A stretch of DNA of 64,000 nt from Pollutimonas sp036675275 (GTDB lineage: Bacteria; Pseudomonadota; Gammaproteobacteria; Burkholderiales; Burkholderiaceae_B): the NCBI GenBank assembly GCA_036675275.1, contig JAKFFG010000027.1:124001-188000 (forward strand), written 5' to 3'. The translations under genes and the position numbers were made by a program. Shown here one piece after another: positions 8,925 to 16,298 of the stretch. The first letter of the stretch is position 1. Every line of letters starts with the position of its first letter. Below the pieces are notes generated by a model that was given only the letters and a program-made list of their open reading frames with translations, made no database searches and was not told the DNA's origin.

Positions 8925-9713
8925 CTAGTTCCCAAGATGTGCATCGGGTACTCGACCGGCCCAGGGGCCCAGCCAATCGAAAATGGGCTCCGCACGGTTC
9001 CAGGCTGCGTCCACTTGCGACATGGCGGCCGCGACGCTCTGGCCACGCGCATATGACGAGCCAGCGCTTTGGCCCCATGCAAGTGCGGAGTCCGCCACCA
9101 CTTGTTGGGAGACGGCATCGCTGGACGCATGCCCGGAACCGGTCAGAATGGCCGTATGGCGACGCATAACAAGTTGCTGCCGGTCGAAGTAATTCAATCC
9201 GGTGAAAGAATCGGCTTCTGCAGCCGGCCCGGATCGGGCCAGAGGCGATACGGCAATATTGCTGGCCAATATGCCGGTGTCTTCGATATGCCACTGCTCG
9301 CGCAAGATACCGGCATTATTTGCAGGGCCTCCCACCTGAGCCTGATCGGCCAGCACAGTCTGACGATCTATCCGCAGCGTCACCTCGTCAAGGCCTGGGC
9401 TCAAGAGCCGTTTGCCCCGCCGATCAGACCACTGATGGGCGCTACCCGAAAAATAGTATCGACGCATATCCGCTTCGATGGCTGCATCGGGATCACGGCT
9501 TAAGGCAAAGGCGGCATACCGGCTTGCATGTGTAGCTTGCAGGGCCATATCCTGGAAACGTCCCAACCACGCAATGCCGACCCATATAGACAGCAGCACG
9601 AGTAAAACCACCAACCCTTCAACCAATGCCTGCCCACGCTGGCGTGATCTGCCAGGCAATCGGGAAGATCGCGTCAATGGGCATTCCGGACCTTGCATTA
9701 AGGGAGTATTCAT
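8925..9713 (-). CDS. TadE-like minor pseudopilin
   Basis: The 262-residue product has the TadE-like start RQRGQALVEGLVVLLVLLSIWVGIAWLGRFQDMALQATHASRYAAF. This is a short basic leader ending in Gly, then Gln, a glutamate five residues after that glycine, and one hydrophobic helix, as in TadE/TadG pseudopilins processed by the TadV peptidase. The remainder is a hydrophilic periplasmic region of about 190 residues. The start at 9713 overlaps the stop of the preceding TadG-like gene by ATGA, which indicates translational coupling. The frame is open to 9767, but that would invade the upstream gene. Confidence 0.78.
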   Translation of the reverse strand: MNTPLMQGPECPLTRSSRLPGRSRQRGQALVEGLVVLLVLLSIWVGIAWLGRFQDMALQATHASRYAAFALSRDPDAAIEADMRRYYFSGSAHQWSDRRGKRLLSPGLDEVTLRIDRQTVLADQAQVGGPANNAGILREQWHIEDTGILASNIAVSPLARSGPAAEADSFTGLNYFDRQQLVMRRHTAILTGSGHASSDAVSQQVVADSALAWGQSAGSSYARGQSVAAAMSQVDAAWNRAEPIFDWLGPWAGRVPDAHLGN

Positions 9714-11038
9714 CGCGTAGCGCTCCCGGCAGGCAGGTCGACATGAGCGGCCAGGCGCGCCTGCCAATAAGGATGGAACAAGTTAGCGTGCTCACGCTTG
9801 CCGTCCGGACGCGCATGAGGCCGGTCAAAGAAAGTCTCGGAAGCGCTCTGCGTTGTGATCGTAAGGCCCTGCGGACCAGGATGTCGCAGCGTTACACCGA
9901 ACGACAAGGCCGCGTCGCCGCCCTGCCGGCTGATGTCGATGTAGTCCGGCAGGCCGCCACCTTGCCAGCGTTGCCGGTTCGCCACCGCCCTGGAGTTGGC
10001 CAGCGGATTGTCACTGCCCGAAACAATGTCCCAGTCGGTGGCCTCTTTTACCCAGCGCCAGAAATCTTGTGCCGAGAAATCGGCAGGCGCTTCGTCGACG
10101 TGTGAGTCTGTCATTACTGGCCGGGTCGCGCTGGGTATCCAGCCCCACCCCATACTGTATTCGCGGTAATAGCAGCCTATCCACTTATTTGACCGCAAGG
10201 CATGGTAGGACTGGGTGTCGATGGACTGCCAGCGCCCCGAAGCATCGAGCTCAGTGCGACCTCGACGGCGCAGTTCGTGCCTTAGATGCGGGCACCGGAC
10301 ATCGACGGACCACGGATTGGACGCGGTGTGATTACGCGGCGACAGAAAGCCATACATCTGCGCTATGTCTTCAACGAATGATCGAAACCGCTGCCGGCCG
10401 GAATAGCGCTGCACGTAACCGGGCCAATTGTCGTGATCGATGGTTAGGTCAAAATCGTGGCCAACGGGAAAGTCGGGATAATTCCGAGCCAGTACAGCCC
10501 GCATGGCGGCTGCACGCGCTTGTGGCAAGCTGCTTGCAACGCTGCTTTGTATGGTCGTAAGCACCGAACGCACGGTTTCGTCGTGGTCGGCATAAGCCTG
10601 GGCCAGCTCACCCTGCGTACTGGCACGCGCTTCGAAGCCGGCAGCCTTTTTTGCCGAGAGATAAGCAGCTCCATGGTCGGCACCGAACATCATTGAGATC
10701 AGGTGGGCCGGAGGATTTCCGCTGGACAATTGACGCGCTTCTGTTCCGCCCAGGGACGCCCACGAACCAAGTGTGACTAGATGCGCCATGGCGACCTGGT
10801 GCCCGATTTGAGCGCGGTTGATATAAGCCATGAAATTCATGCCACGCGCCTGTGTCAACGCGCCGCTATAGGCGGCTGCGTCGAGCGCATGCAACTGCCT
10901 GGCCTTGGCAGCCACTACCTGGCCCGTGGCGAAATACCTCACGAAAACCACGATGGCCGCGCCTGCGAGCAGCATGCCCAGCACCAAGGCCTGGCCTTGC
11001 TGCCCGGCGCCCGGCACGGAGGAAGCTTTGAGCCTCAT
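9710..11038 (-). CDS. TadG-like pilus assembly protein
   Basis: The 442-residue protein begins with a pseudopilin-type N-terminus (GQQGQALVLGMLLAGAAIVVFVRYFATGQVV). A long periplasmic portion follows, with the ALDAAAYSGALTQARGMNFMAYINRAQIGHQVAMAHLV segment seen in TadG/TadE-like proteins of Burkholderiales. No von Willebrand domain with a clear metal site is visible. It shares ATGA overlaps with genes on both sides (upstream pilin at 11035, downstream TadE-like gene at 9713). It is presumed to be a minor pilin or assembly factor at the inner membrane. Confidence 0.72.
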   Translation of the reverse strand: MRLKASSVPGAGQQGQALVLGMLLAGAAIVVFVRYFATGQVVAAKARQLHALDAAAYSGALTQARGMNFMAYINRAQIGHQVAMAHLVTLGSWASLGGTEARQLSSGNPPAHLISMMFGADHGAAYLSAKKAAGFEARASTQGELAQAYADHDETVRSVLTTIQSSVASSLPQARAAAMRAVLARNYPDFPVGHDFDLTIDHDNWPGYVQRYSGRQRFRSFVEDIAQMYGFLSPRNHTASNPWSVDVRCPHLRHELRRRGRTELDASGRWQSIDTQSYHALRSNKWIGCYYREYSMGWGWIPSATRPVMTDSHVDEAPADFSAQDFWRWVKEATDWDIVSGSDNPLANSRAVANRQRWQGGGLPDYIDISRQGGDAALSFGVTLRHPGPQGLTITTQSASETFFDRPHARPDGKREHANLFHPYWQARLAAHVDLPAGSATR

Positions 11039-11298
11039 TGGGCCGCCGAATTACCGGTAAATGACTTGAGGGTCTTGGCGGCGGTTTGAGCGGCAGCCGC
11101 TTCGGCGGCAGTCTGAGCCATGCGCGATTGTTCGGAGCCGTCTTCTCCGGCGAGTTCCTTGGCCATGGCAGCCGTTTGTGACCGCACAACCTGACCGAAC
11201 AATTGGTACACGGCGATGGCGGCCACGGCGACGAGCGCGACCACAATAATGTATTCGGTCATGCCCTGGCCGCCTTGCTTGCGTTGTGGTTTTTGCAC
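11035..11298 (-). CDS. Flp-type pilin-like protein, first gene of the Tad operon
   Basis: The 87-residue product has a basic leader and a class III prepilin motif, KQGGQGMTEYIIVVALVAVAAIAVYQLFG, where Flp-type cleavage would fall after Gly before QGMTEY. The Glu and Tyr at +4/+5 match Flp pilins. The C-terminal half is Ala-rich and helical (MAQTAAEAAAAQTAAKTL). Translation starts at GTG (11298-11296) with AGGAGA upstream. Stop and next start overlap by ATGA. It is the best candidate in this window for the pilus subunit, although at 87 residues it is longer than typical Flp. Confidence 0.75.
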   Translation of the reverse strand: MQKPQRKQGGQGMTEYIIVVALVAVAAIAVYQLFGQVVRSQTAAMAKELAGEDGSEQSRMAQTAAEAAAAQTAAKTLKSFTGNSAAQ

Positions 11299-11354
11299 GG
11301 TGCTCTCCTGACAGATTTCCAGGATTGCAGTGTGAACGCATGCACGCTTGCGAA

Positions 11355-11375
11355 CAATTCGGGGATGCCGAATTG
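11355..11375. promoter_or_regulatory. Perfect 8-bp inverted repeat upstream of the Tad operon
   Basis: CAATTCGG and CCGAATTG flank a 5-base spacer. The element lies 57-77 bases upstream of the GTG start of the pilin gene, in the 165-base gap behind the HxlR gene. It could be an operator for an unknown regulator or a hairpin in the 5' leader. No T-tract follows in the minus direction, so it is not a standard terminator. Confidence 0.45.
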
Positions 11376-11463
11376 GGCAAAAAAGCGCTAGCAGATAGGC
11401 ATCAAAGCTTGAGAGCCGTTTCGACTGTGCACGGATAACTCAGTTGCCGTTCTCAGCCCTCGG

Positions 11464-11889
11464 CTAAGGCTGCGCTGCGGCTGCGCGCGTGTCGTAATTC
11501 TTGCGTGCCTGATCGATGATGTCCAGATTTTGTTCGGCCCATATCCAGACCCCGCAAAAAGCAGCCCCCAGCCCTAGGCCCAGATCCGTCAGGCGGTATT
11601 CCACCTTGGGCGGCACGACGGGATGTATGGTACGTATGACCAGGCCGTCGCGCTCCATTGCACGCAGCGTTTGCGTCAACATCTTCTGACTGATGCCGCT
11701 CGCCAATCTGGACAATTGCGTGAAGCGCAGTTCGCCATGTTCGGCAAGGACGTCCAGGATAATCATGGTCCATTTGTCGGCGACCCGGGCAATCACTTCG
11801 TTGACGAGCGCCTCGACACGCGGATCCAGCTTGTGGGCTTGGGCGAGTTTTTCCCGGATTTCAAGGTGCTTGGACGGATTCACAGCCAT
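11464..11889 (-). CDS. HxlR-family winged-helix transcriptional regulator
   Basis: The 141-residue protein matches the HxlR/MarR-like family: VIARVADKWTMIILDVLAEHGELRFTQLSRLASGISQKMLTQTLRAMERDGLVIRTIHPVVPPKVEYRLTDLG covers the recognition helix and wing. HxlR proteins usually repress a divergent gene and respond to electrophiles or other small molecules. The redox cysteine found near the N-terminus in YodB/HypR types is absent here; the only Cys is near residue 113. It diverges from the MFS/SDR genes, with a dyad 17 bases upstream of its own start codon. Confidence 0.88.
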   Translation of the reverse strand: MAVNPSKHLEIREKLAQAHKLDPRVEALVNEVIARVADKWTMIILDVLAEHGELRFTQLSRLASGISQKMLTQTLRAMERDGLVIRTIHPVVPPKVEYRLTDLGLGLGAAFCGVWIWAEQNLDIIDQARKNYDTRAAAAQP

Positions 11890-11905
11890 CGTCTTCTCTC
11901 AGTAA

Positions 11906-11933
11906 ATACCTACTCTCTCCAACGAGTAAGTAT
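11906..11933. promoter_or_regulatory. Probable HxlR operator
   Basis: Ten-base arms ATACCTACTC and GAGTAAGTAT (nine of ten positions complementary) are separated by 8 bases. The site sits between the HxlR gene and the divergent MFS gene, immediately upstream of the hxlR start. This spacing and the TACTC/GAGTA core resemble reported HxlR-family sites. Binding by this protein is inferred from position and symmetry. Confidence 0.6.
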
Positions 11934-11978
11934 ATAACTTTTTAGTGCCTACTTCCCATTGGAGAGTGATGATCTTAT

Positions 11979-11997
11979 TATCGGTCATACACCGATA
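11979..11997. promoter_or_regulatory. Perfect 7-bp dyad in the leader of the MFS gene
   Basis: TATCGGT and ACCGATA are separated by CATAC, 25 bases before the MFS start codon at 12022. It may be a second operator or a small hairpin in the mRNA leader. It differs in sequence from the presumed HxlR site. Confidence 0.35.
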
Positions 11998-12021
11998 GAA
12001 AGAACGTTGGGAGATCATGTG

Positions 12022-13383
12022 ATGAATGAGCCGTCAAGGCCGATACAAAGCGGCATCGCCAGGCTGTGCAACGTAGAGCAACGGGAGGCGCAAGCCGTCA
12101 TAGCTGGCTTGCTGATGTTCTTTCTGCTGTTCACCGCCTATTTCATGCTGCGTCCCGTGCGCGAGACCATGGGGATCGCCGGCGGCGTGCACAATCTTCA
12201 ATGGTTGTTCACCGGTACTTTTGTGGCGACTCTGATTACATTGCCCGTTTTTGGTTGGCTGGCATCCAGGTTGTCCCGGCGAACACTGCTGCCCTGGGTG
12301 TATGCCGGATGTGCGGTGATACTGCTTACCTTTGCGGCAGGTTTCTGGATCGAACCGGACAACGTCTGGCTGGCCCGAGCTTTCTACATATGGCTTTCCC
12401 TCTTCAATCTGATCGCCATATCTTTGGCGTGGAGCGTGCTCGCCGATGTCTTCGTGGCCTCACAGGCCAGGCGCACGTTCGCGCTGATTGCCAGCGGCGC
12501 CAGCATAGGCGGGCTGGCCGGGCCGTTACTCGGAACCGTCCTGGTCGGCCCAGTGGGGCACGCCGGCCTGCTGCTTATCTCCGCGCTTCTGTTGCTCGCC
12601 AGCGCCACCGCCGCGGCATGGCTGCATCGTTGGAGAGACGCTCATCCGCCTGAGGAAGGTGCAGATACAACGACTTCCCGGCGCAAGCCCCTGGGCGGCA
12701 ATCCTTTTGCCGGCGCCACCGCGACGATGCGCTCATCCTATCTATTGGGTATCACCTTGTTCGTATTGCTGCTGGCCAGCATCAACACCTTTCTGTACTT
12801 CGAGCAAGCCCGCCTGGTGGCCGAGTACTTCCCCGACCGCATAGAACAAACCCGGGTTTTCGGGATGATAGATACGGCGGTGCAGGCCTTGTCGCTACTC
12901 ATACAGGTGCTGGTGACGGGACAGCTGGCGAAACGGCTGGGCGTGGGCGTGTTGCTCGTGTCGGTGCCCATTGCCATGGCTGCAGGGTTTCTTGCGCTGG
13001 CGGCTGCGCCAGTGTTTACGGTGTTCGTCATCGTCATGGTCATACGCCGCGTGGGCGAGTACGCCCTGGTCAGGCCGGGCCGCGAAATGCTCTACACCGT
13101 GGTTCCGGCCGAAGAAAAATACAAAGCCAAAAACTTCATCGATACCGTTGTCTACCGGGGTGGCGATGCCATCAGCGGCTGGCTAAAGCGTGGGATAGAT
13201 CTGATCAGTGACAGCCCGGCCATTGCCATGATCATAGGCGCACTACTGGCTGTCTGCTGGGGATTTTGCGGTTTTTTTCTCGGACGCCGCGAGCGGGCGT
13301 TGGAAGCATCACAGAAGCGCTCGACAAACCCAACGGACGTCATGATTACGCCCAAATTGAAAGGAGACAGCAATGTCATATAA
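12022..13383 (+). CDS. MFS transporter, nucleotide-exchanger-like subgroup
   Basis: The 453-residue protein has about 12 hydrophobic segments and opens with QAVIAGLLMFFLLFTAYFMLRPVRETMGIAGG. That opening is characteristic of an MFS subgroup related to NTP/NDP exchangers (Tlc-like) in free-living proteobacteria. The substrate is unknown; membership does not prove nucleotide transport. I chose ATG at 12022 because GGGAG lies 8 bases upstream; a TTG at 11959 lies outside the conserved region. It is divergent from the HxlR regulator and overlaps the SDR gene by 11 bases, so regulator, transporter and SDR appear to be one unit. Confidence 0.8.
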   Translation: MNEPSRPIQSGIARLCNVEQREAQAVIAGLLMFFLLFTAYFMLRPVRETMGIAGGVHNLQWLFTGTFVATLITLPVFGWLASRLSRRTLLPWVYAGCAVILLTFAAGFWIEPDNVWLARAFYIWLSLFNLIAISLAWSVLADVFVASQARRTFALIASGASIGGLAGPLLGTVLVGPVGHAGLLLISALLLLASATAAAWLHRWRDAHPPEEGADTTTSRRKPLGGNPFAGATATMRSSYLLGITLFVLLLASINTFLYFEQARLVAEYFPDRIEQTRVFGMIDTAVQALSLLIQVLVTGQLAKRLGVGVLLVSVPIAMAAGFLALAAAPVFTVFVIVMVIRRVGEYALVRPGREMLYTVVPAEEKYKAKNFIDTVVYRGGDAISGWLKRGIDLISDSPAIAMIIGALLAVCWGFCGFFLGRRERALEASQKRSTNPTDVMITPKLKGDSNVI

Positions 13384-14293
13384 GGCCCTGATTACCCTGT
13401 TCAACATGTGCCGTCCTATGCGTGCCTCGCTCACTGCGGCGACGCTGGGCGCAGCCATGTTTGCCGGTACAGTCGAGGGTGCGGGTTCGAGTCAAGGGAC
13501 ATCATCCCGACAGGCTCGCGAAGCGATCTCGATGATGACTAGCGGCAACACCATTCTTATCACAGGAGCCGGTTCGGGTATTGGCCGCGAACTTGCCAGG
13601 CGGTTCAATGAGCAAGGCAACACAGTCCTGGTGGTGGGTCGGCGCATGTCAACATTGCAGGAAACCATAGCCGGGCGGGAAAACATGCACGCTTACGCCC
13701 TGGATGTCGATGACCCGGCTGCAATCGCTGCCTTTACCAAACAAGTTGTGACCGAGCATCCGAAGCTCAATGTATTGATCAACAATGCGGGCATCATGCG
13801 ATATGAAGATCTAAGCAAGCAGCGCGACCTTGGAGATGCCGAAGCCCAGATCACAACCAATTTGCTCAGTCCCATACGGCTCACCAATGCATTGATCGAT
13901 CATTTGAAGAGCCAGCCGAATCCAGTGGTGGTCAACGTGTCGTCAGGCTTGGCGTTCGTGCCCAGGTCGGACGCCGCAACCTACGGAGCCACCAAGGCCG
14001 CGATTCACTCCTACACCATGGCGCTGAGGGATCAGCTCAAGGGCCAGGTAAAGGTCGTCGAAATCGTGCCACCTGCCATCCAGACGGAACTTACTCCTGG
14101 ACAATCCAGCCGTGAAGGCTACATGCCGCTGGACGATTTTATGGACGAGGTCATGGCCATCTTTGCACAACAGCCCACACCGGACGAGGTCCTTGTGTCG
14201 CGCGCCGCCTTTCAGCGCTGGGCCGAACGAGAGAATCGATTTGATCAGGCCTTCGAGATGGTCAACGCCAAGGCCAGCGCGGCGCCTCGCTGA
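13373..14293 (+). CDS. Short-chain dehydrogenase with an unusual N-terminal extension
   Basis: From residue about 58 this is a classical SDR. It has ILITGAGSGIGRELARRF (Rossmann Gly motif), NVLINNAGIM, a catalytic serine in VNVSSGLAFVP and YGATKAAIHSYT (Tyr-x3-Lys). It resembles the DltE-like subgroup. The substrate is unknown. A strong AAAGGAG supports ATG at 13373, inside the end of the MFS gene. That start adds about 53 residues with a hydrophobic, signal-like stretch (MRASLTAATLGAAMFAGTVEGAG), which cytoplasmic SDRs lack. An internal start at MMTSGNTILITG (13532) would give the normal length but has a poor ribosome binding site. Confidence 0.82.
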   Translation: MSYKALITLFNMCRPMRASLTAATLGAAMFAGTVEGAGSSQGTSSRQAREAISMMTSGNTILITGAGSGIGRELARRFNEQGNTVLVVGRRMSTLQETIAGRENMHAYALDVDDPAAIAAFTKQVVTEHPKLNVLINNAGIMRYEDLSKQRDLGDAEAQITTNLLSPIRLTNALIDHLKSQPNPVVVNVSSGLAFVPRSDAATYGATKAAIHSYTMALRDQLKGQVKVVEIVPPAIQTELTPGQSSREGYMPLDDFMDEVMAIFAQQPTPDEVLVSRAAFQRWAERENRFDQAFEMVNAKASAAPR

Positions 14294-14319
14294 TCAGACG
14301 TGCTGTGCTTATAAAACGA

Positions 14320-14350
14320 AACAGGCGCTGATGTCCCATCAAGGCCTGTT
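14320..14350 (+). terminator. Hairpin after the SDR gene, possible weak terminator
   Basis: AACAGGC pairs with GCCTGTT, and an inner TGATG pairs with CATCA around a three-base loop. It begins 27 bases after the SDR stop codon. No clear run of T follows, so termination would be weak or Rho-assisted. Confidence 0.4.
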
Positions 14351-14437
14351 GTCATACTAGCCGTGCGCTCTAGTCGCGGCTTTCTGGCGTCGTCAGCCAA
14401 CGGTTGTAGCCCAGACTGCACATGATAGACTTCGAAC

Positions 14438-14513
14438 GTTTGAATAGATCGGTTCAAACCTGACCGAGGACGGCCTCGGTACGGTATCACGACAATGGGA
14501 CGGCCCTATACTT
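14438..14513 (+). promoter_or_regulatory. Upstream region of chaA with two hairpins and a possible -10
   Basis: This part of the 339-base gap holds GTTTGAA/TTCAAAC at 14438-14459 and CCGAGG/CCTCGG around a four-base loop at 14464-14479. A TATACT at 14508-14513 resembles a -10 box, but no good -35 box lies 16-18 bases before it. The hairpins could be regulator sites or RNA structure. Confidence 0.35.
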
Positions 14514-14528
14514 CTGGTGGAGTACATA

Positions 14529-14636
14529 ATGGCTAACCCGCTAGTCCCCGTCCGTGCACTTTCGCACCCTATTCCCGACCTGCCCCGATCCCCCCATGCT
14601 GGTGCCGCGCACGCAAAAGGAAGAGCAGGCCAATGA
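14529..14636 (+). CDS. Possible 35-residue leader peptide coupled to the antiporter gene
   Basis: ATG at 14529 is preceded by GGTGGAG at seven-base spacing. The frame ends at TGA 14634-14636, which overlaps the antiporter start as ATGA. The peptide (MANPLVPVRALSHPIPDLPR then a Ser/Pro/Ala/Gly/His-rich tail) has five prolines in its first 22 residues and no resemblance to a known family. The SD and the stop-start overlap suggest translational coupling or attenuation; chance occurrence is possible. Confidence 0.35.
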   Translation: MANPLVPVRALSHPIPDLPRSPHAGAAHAKGRAGQ

Positions 14637-15793
14637 AACGCCCCGCACTGAAACATATCATCCCGCCAATAACCTGGCTCAGGCTGCTGGGCTCGTGGCT
14701 GGTGGTAGGCCTTTTCATGTTTTTTGGCGGTAACTGGCTTGGCGACCCGCTGAGCGCAACGACGGCCGCTATCGTTTTCATCGTTCTGTTTATTACCATC
14801 CTGGCGGCGTCATTTGGTGTCGTACGCGAAGCCGACCACTTGGCGCATCAACTGGGCGAACCCTATGGCACGCTGATTCTTACGCTGTCTATCGTCTTGA
14901 TCGAAGTGATCCTGATCGCATCCGTGCTGCTTGGTCCCGGGGAATTTCCGACCATCGGCCGGGATTCCATTTTCGCCGTGATGATGATCATTCTGAATCT
15001 GGTGACAGGCATCTGCCTGATTATAGGTTCGGCTCGTCATGGCGACCAGGAGTTCAATGCGCAAGGTGCAGTCGCCTACCTCTCAATGATCGTCCTTCTC
15101 ACCAGCGTCGCGCTGGTGCTGCCCAATTACACAAGCATCGCCGGAGAATTCTCGGCAACGCAGGCGCTTGGCATCTCGGTTCTGACAGCGTTGCTGTACG
15201 GAATTTTCTTGTGGATGCAGATGCGCAGTCATCGGCGGTACTTCGTCCAGCCGCCGCAAGGATCGATGTCGATCAATGGCATGGATCTCGCGCCGATGGA
15301 GCAGGACTCCAGCACCTCTACACCAGGTCCATACTCTGCGCACGCCCTCGTGATCCGTTCCTGCGTTCTGGTGGCCCTGATTCTTCCTATCGTTTTACTT
15401 GCTCACGACCTCGCCATTGTCACGGACTTCGGCATTGCTGCCTCCGGCGTACCCGTCGCTGTGGGCGGAGTTCTCATCGCCATCATCGTATTTACGCCAG
15501 AATCGATCACGGCGGTCAAAGCGGCCATGAACAATGAGATGCAGCGGGCCATGAATCTTTGTCTAGGCGCCTTCGTGTCCACCGTTGGCCTGACCGTTCC
15601 GGCGGTTCTGGTCATTGGCCTGATCACCGGGAAGCAGGTGATCATGGGCATCGCCAATGCGGATATCGTGCTCTTCATCATCACCGCAGCGTTGAGCATG
15701 CTGACCTTCAATGGGCAGCGCACGTCTCCGATTCAAGGGTATATGCACCTCACCGTGTTTGCCGTGTTTGGTCTGCTGTTGTTCTATCCATGA
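14633..15793 (+). CDS. chaA: Ca2+(Na+)/H+ antiporter, ChaA family
   Basis: The 386-residue product has about 11 membrane segments in two homologous halves. The cation-exchanger signatures are GEPYGTLILTLSIVLIEVILIASVLL in the first half and FTPESITAVKAAMNNEMQRAMNLCLGAFVSTVGLTVPAVLVIGLITG in the second. Both contain the conserved acidic residue expected to bind the cation. The family exports Ca2+ or Na+/K+ in exchange for protons across the inner membrane. Its start codon overlaps the stop of a possible 35-residue leader ORF, and AGAGCAGG lies upstream. Confidence 0.88.
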   Translation: MKRPALKHIIPPITWLRLLGSWLVVGLFMFFGGNWLGDPLSATTAAIVFIVLFITILAASFGVVREADHLAHQLGEPYGTLILTLSIVLIEVILIASVLLGPGEFPTIGRDSIFAVMMIILNLVTGICLIIGSARHGDQEFNAQGAVAYLSMIVLLTSVALVLPNYTSIAGEFSATQALGISVLTALLYGIFLWMQMRSHRRYFVQPPQGSMSINGMDLAPMEQDSSTSTPGPYSAHALVIRSCVLVALILPIVLLAHDLAIVTDFGIAASGVPVAVGGVLIAIIVFTPESITAVKAAMNNEMQRAMNLCLGAFVSTVGLTVPAVLVIGLITGKQVIMGIANADIVLFIITAALSMLTFNGQRTSPIQGYMHLTVFAVFGLLLFYP

Positions 15794-16298
15794 ACCGGTA
15801 GCTTCTACGCCTGGTGCCCGCGGTACCGCCGTTGCGCCAGAAGGGTTGAACGTCGCAATTGTCTCCAACGCCCGCGTCACGCCAATGCGACTCTCTAATA
15901 TCGTCATTCTTGGGAATCCCGACGGCCCAAGCTGCACCAATCTATCCCAATGCGGTAGCGCCGCAGCTGATGGAAATTGGTAGGCGGCGCTCAGATTTGC
16001 TCAGTTTCAGCTGACCGCACAACCTTATACTCCCCTTCGTTTCAGGCTGTTGCAAGCAGGCCCGACCCCAACTCATCGATCCCTGCGGGAGGCAAACCCT
16101 CCAGGGAAGAAGAAAACGGGCCGCGCAGGCTCTCAATGCCGTGCCGCGCTACACGTTCAGGACCACTGTACGTTGGGCGCGGCAATGGAGACGCCGCTAT
16201 ACGCATACCTATACCGTTAACGCCATCCAGGCGAGTTTTTCTCTTTTGCCACCTGGCCTCCTTCGGACGCCGGTTCCAACAAAAAAGCCTCGAATTCC
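15794..16298. other. 505-base intergenic region before the autotransporter
   Basis: No credible gene is visible here. An 8-bp perfect inverted repeat (AGCGCCGC/GCGGCGCT, 19-base loop) lies at 15957-15991, about 165 bases after chaA. It lacks a T-run. The autotransporter start at 16299 has no good Shine-Dalgarno sequence, and I could not identify a convincing promoter. Confidence 0.5.

Noticed and set aside
12384..12653. Alternative frames inside the MFS gene
   Set aside because: They have no start signals and the MFS frame is continuous with clear helices.
13492..14170. Minus-strand open frames opposite the SDR gene
   Set aside because: They overlap a classical SDR with all catalytic motifs and show no domain.
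15563..15983. Short frames on both strands at the chaA end and following gap
   Set aside because: Parts read like real protein, but neither has a ribosome binding site or a family I can name, and most of the length is antisense or out of frame to chaA.
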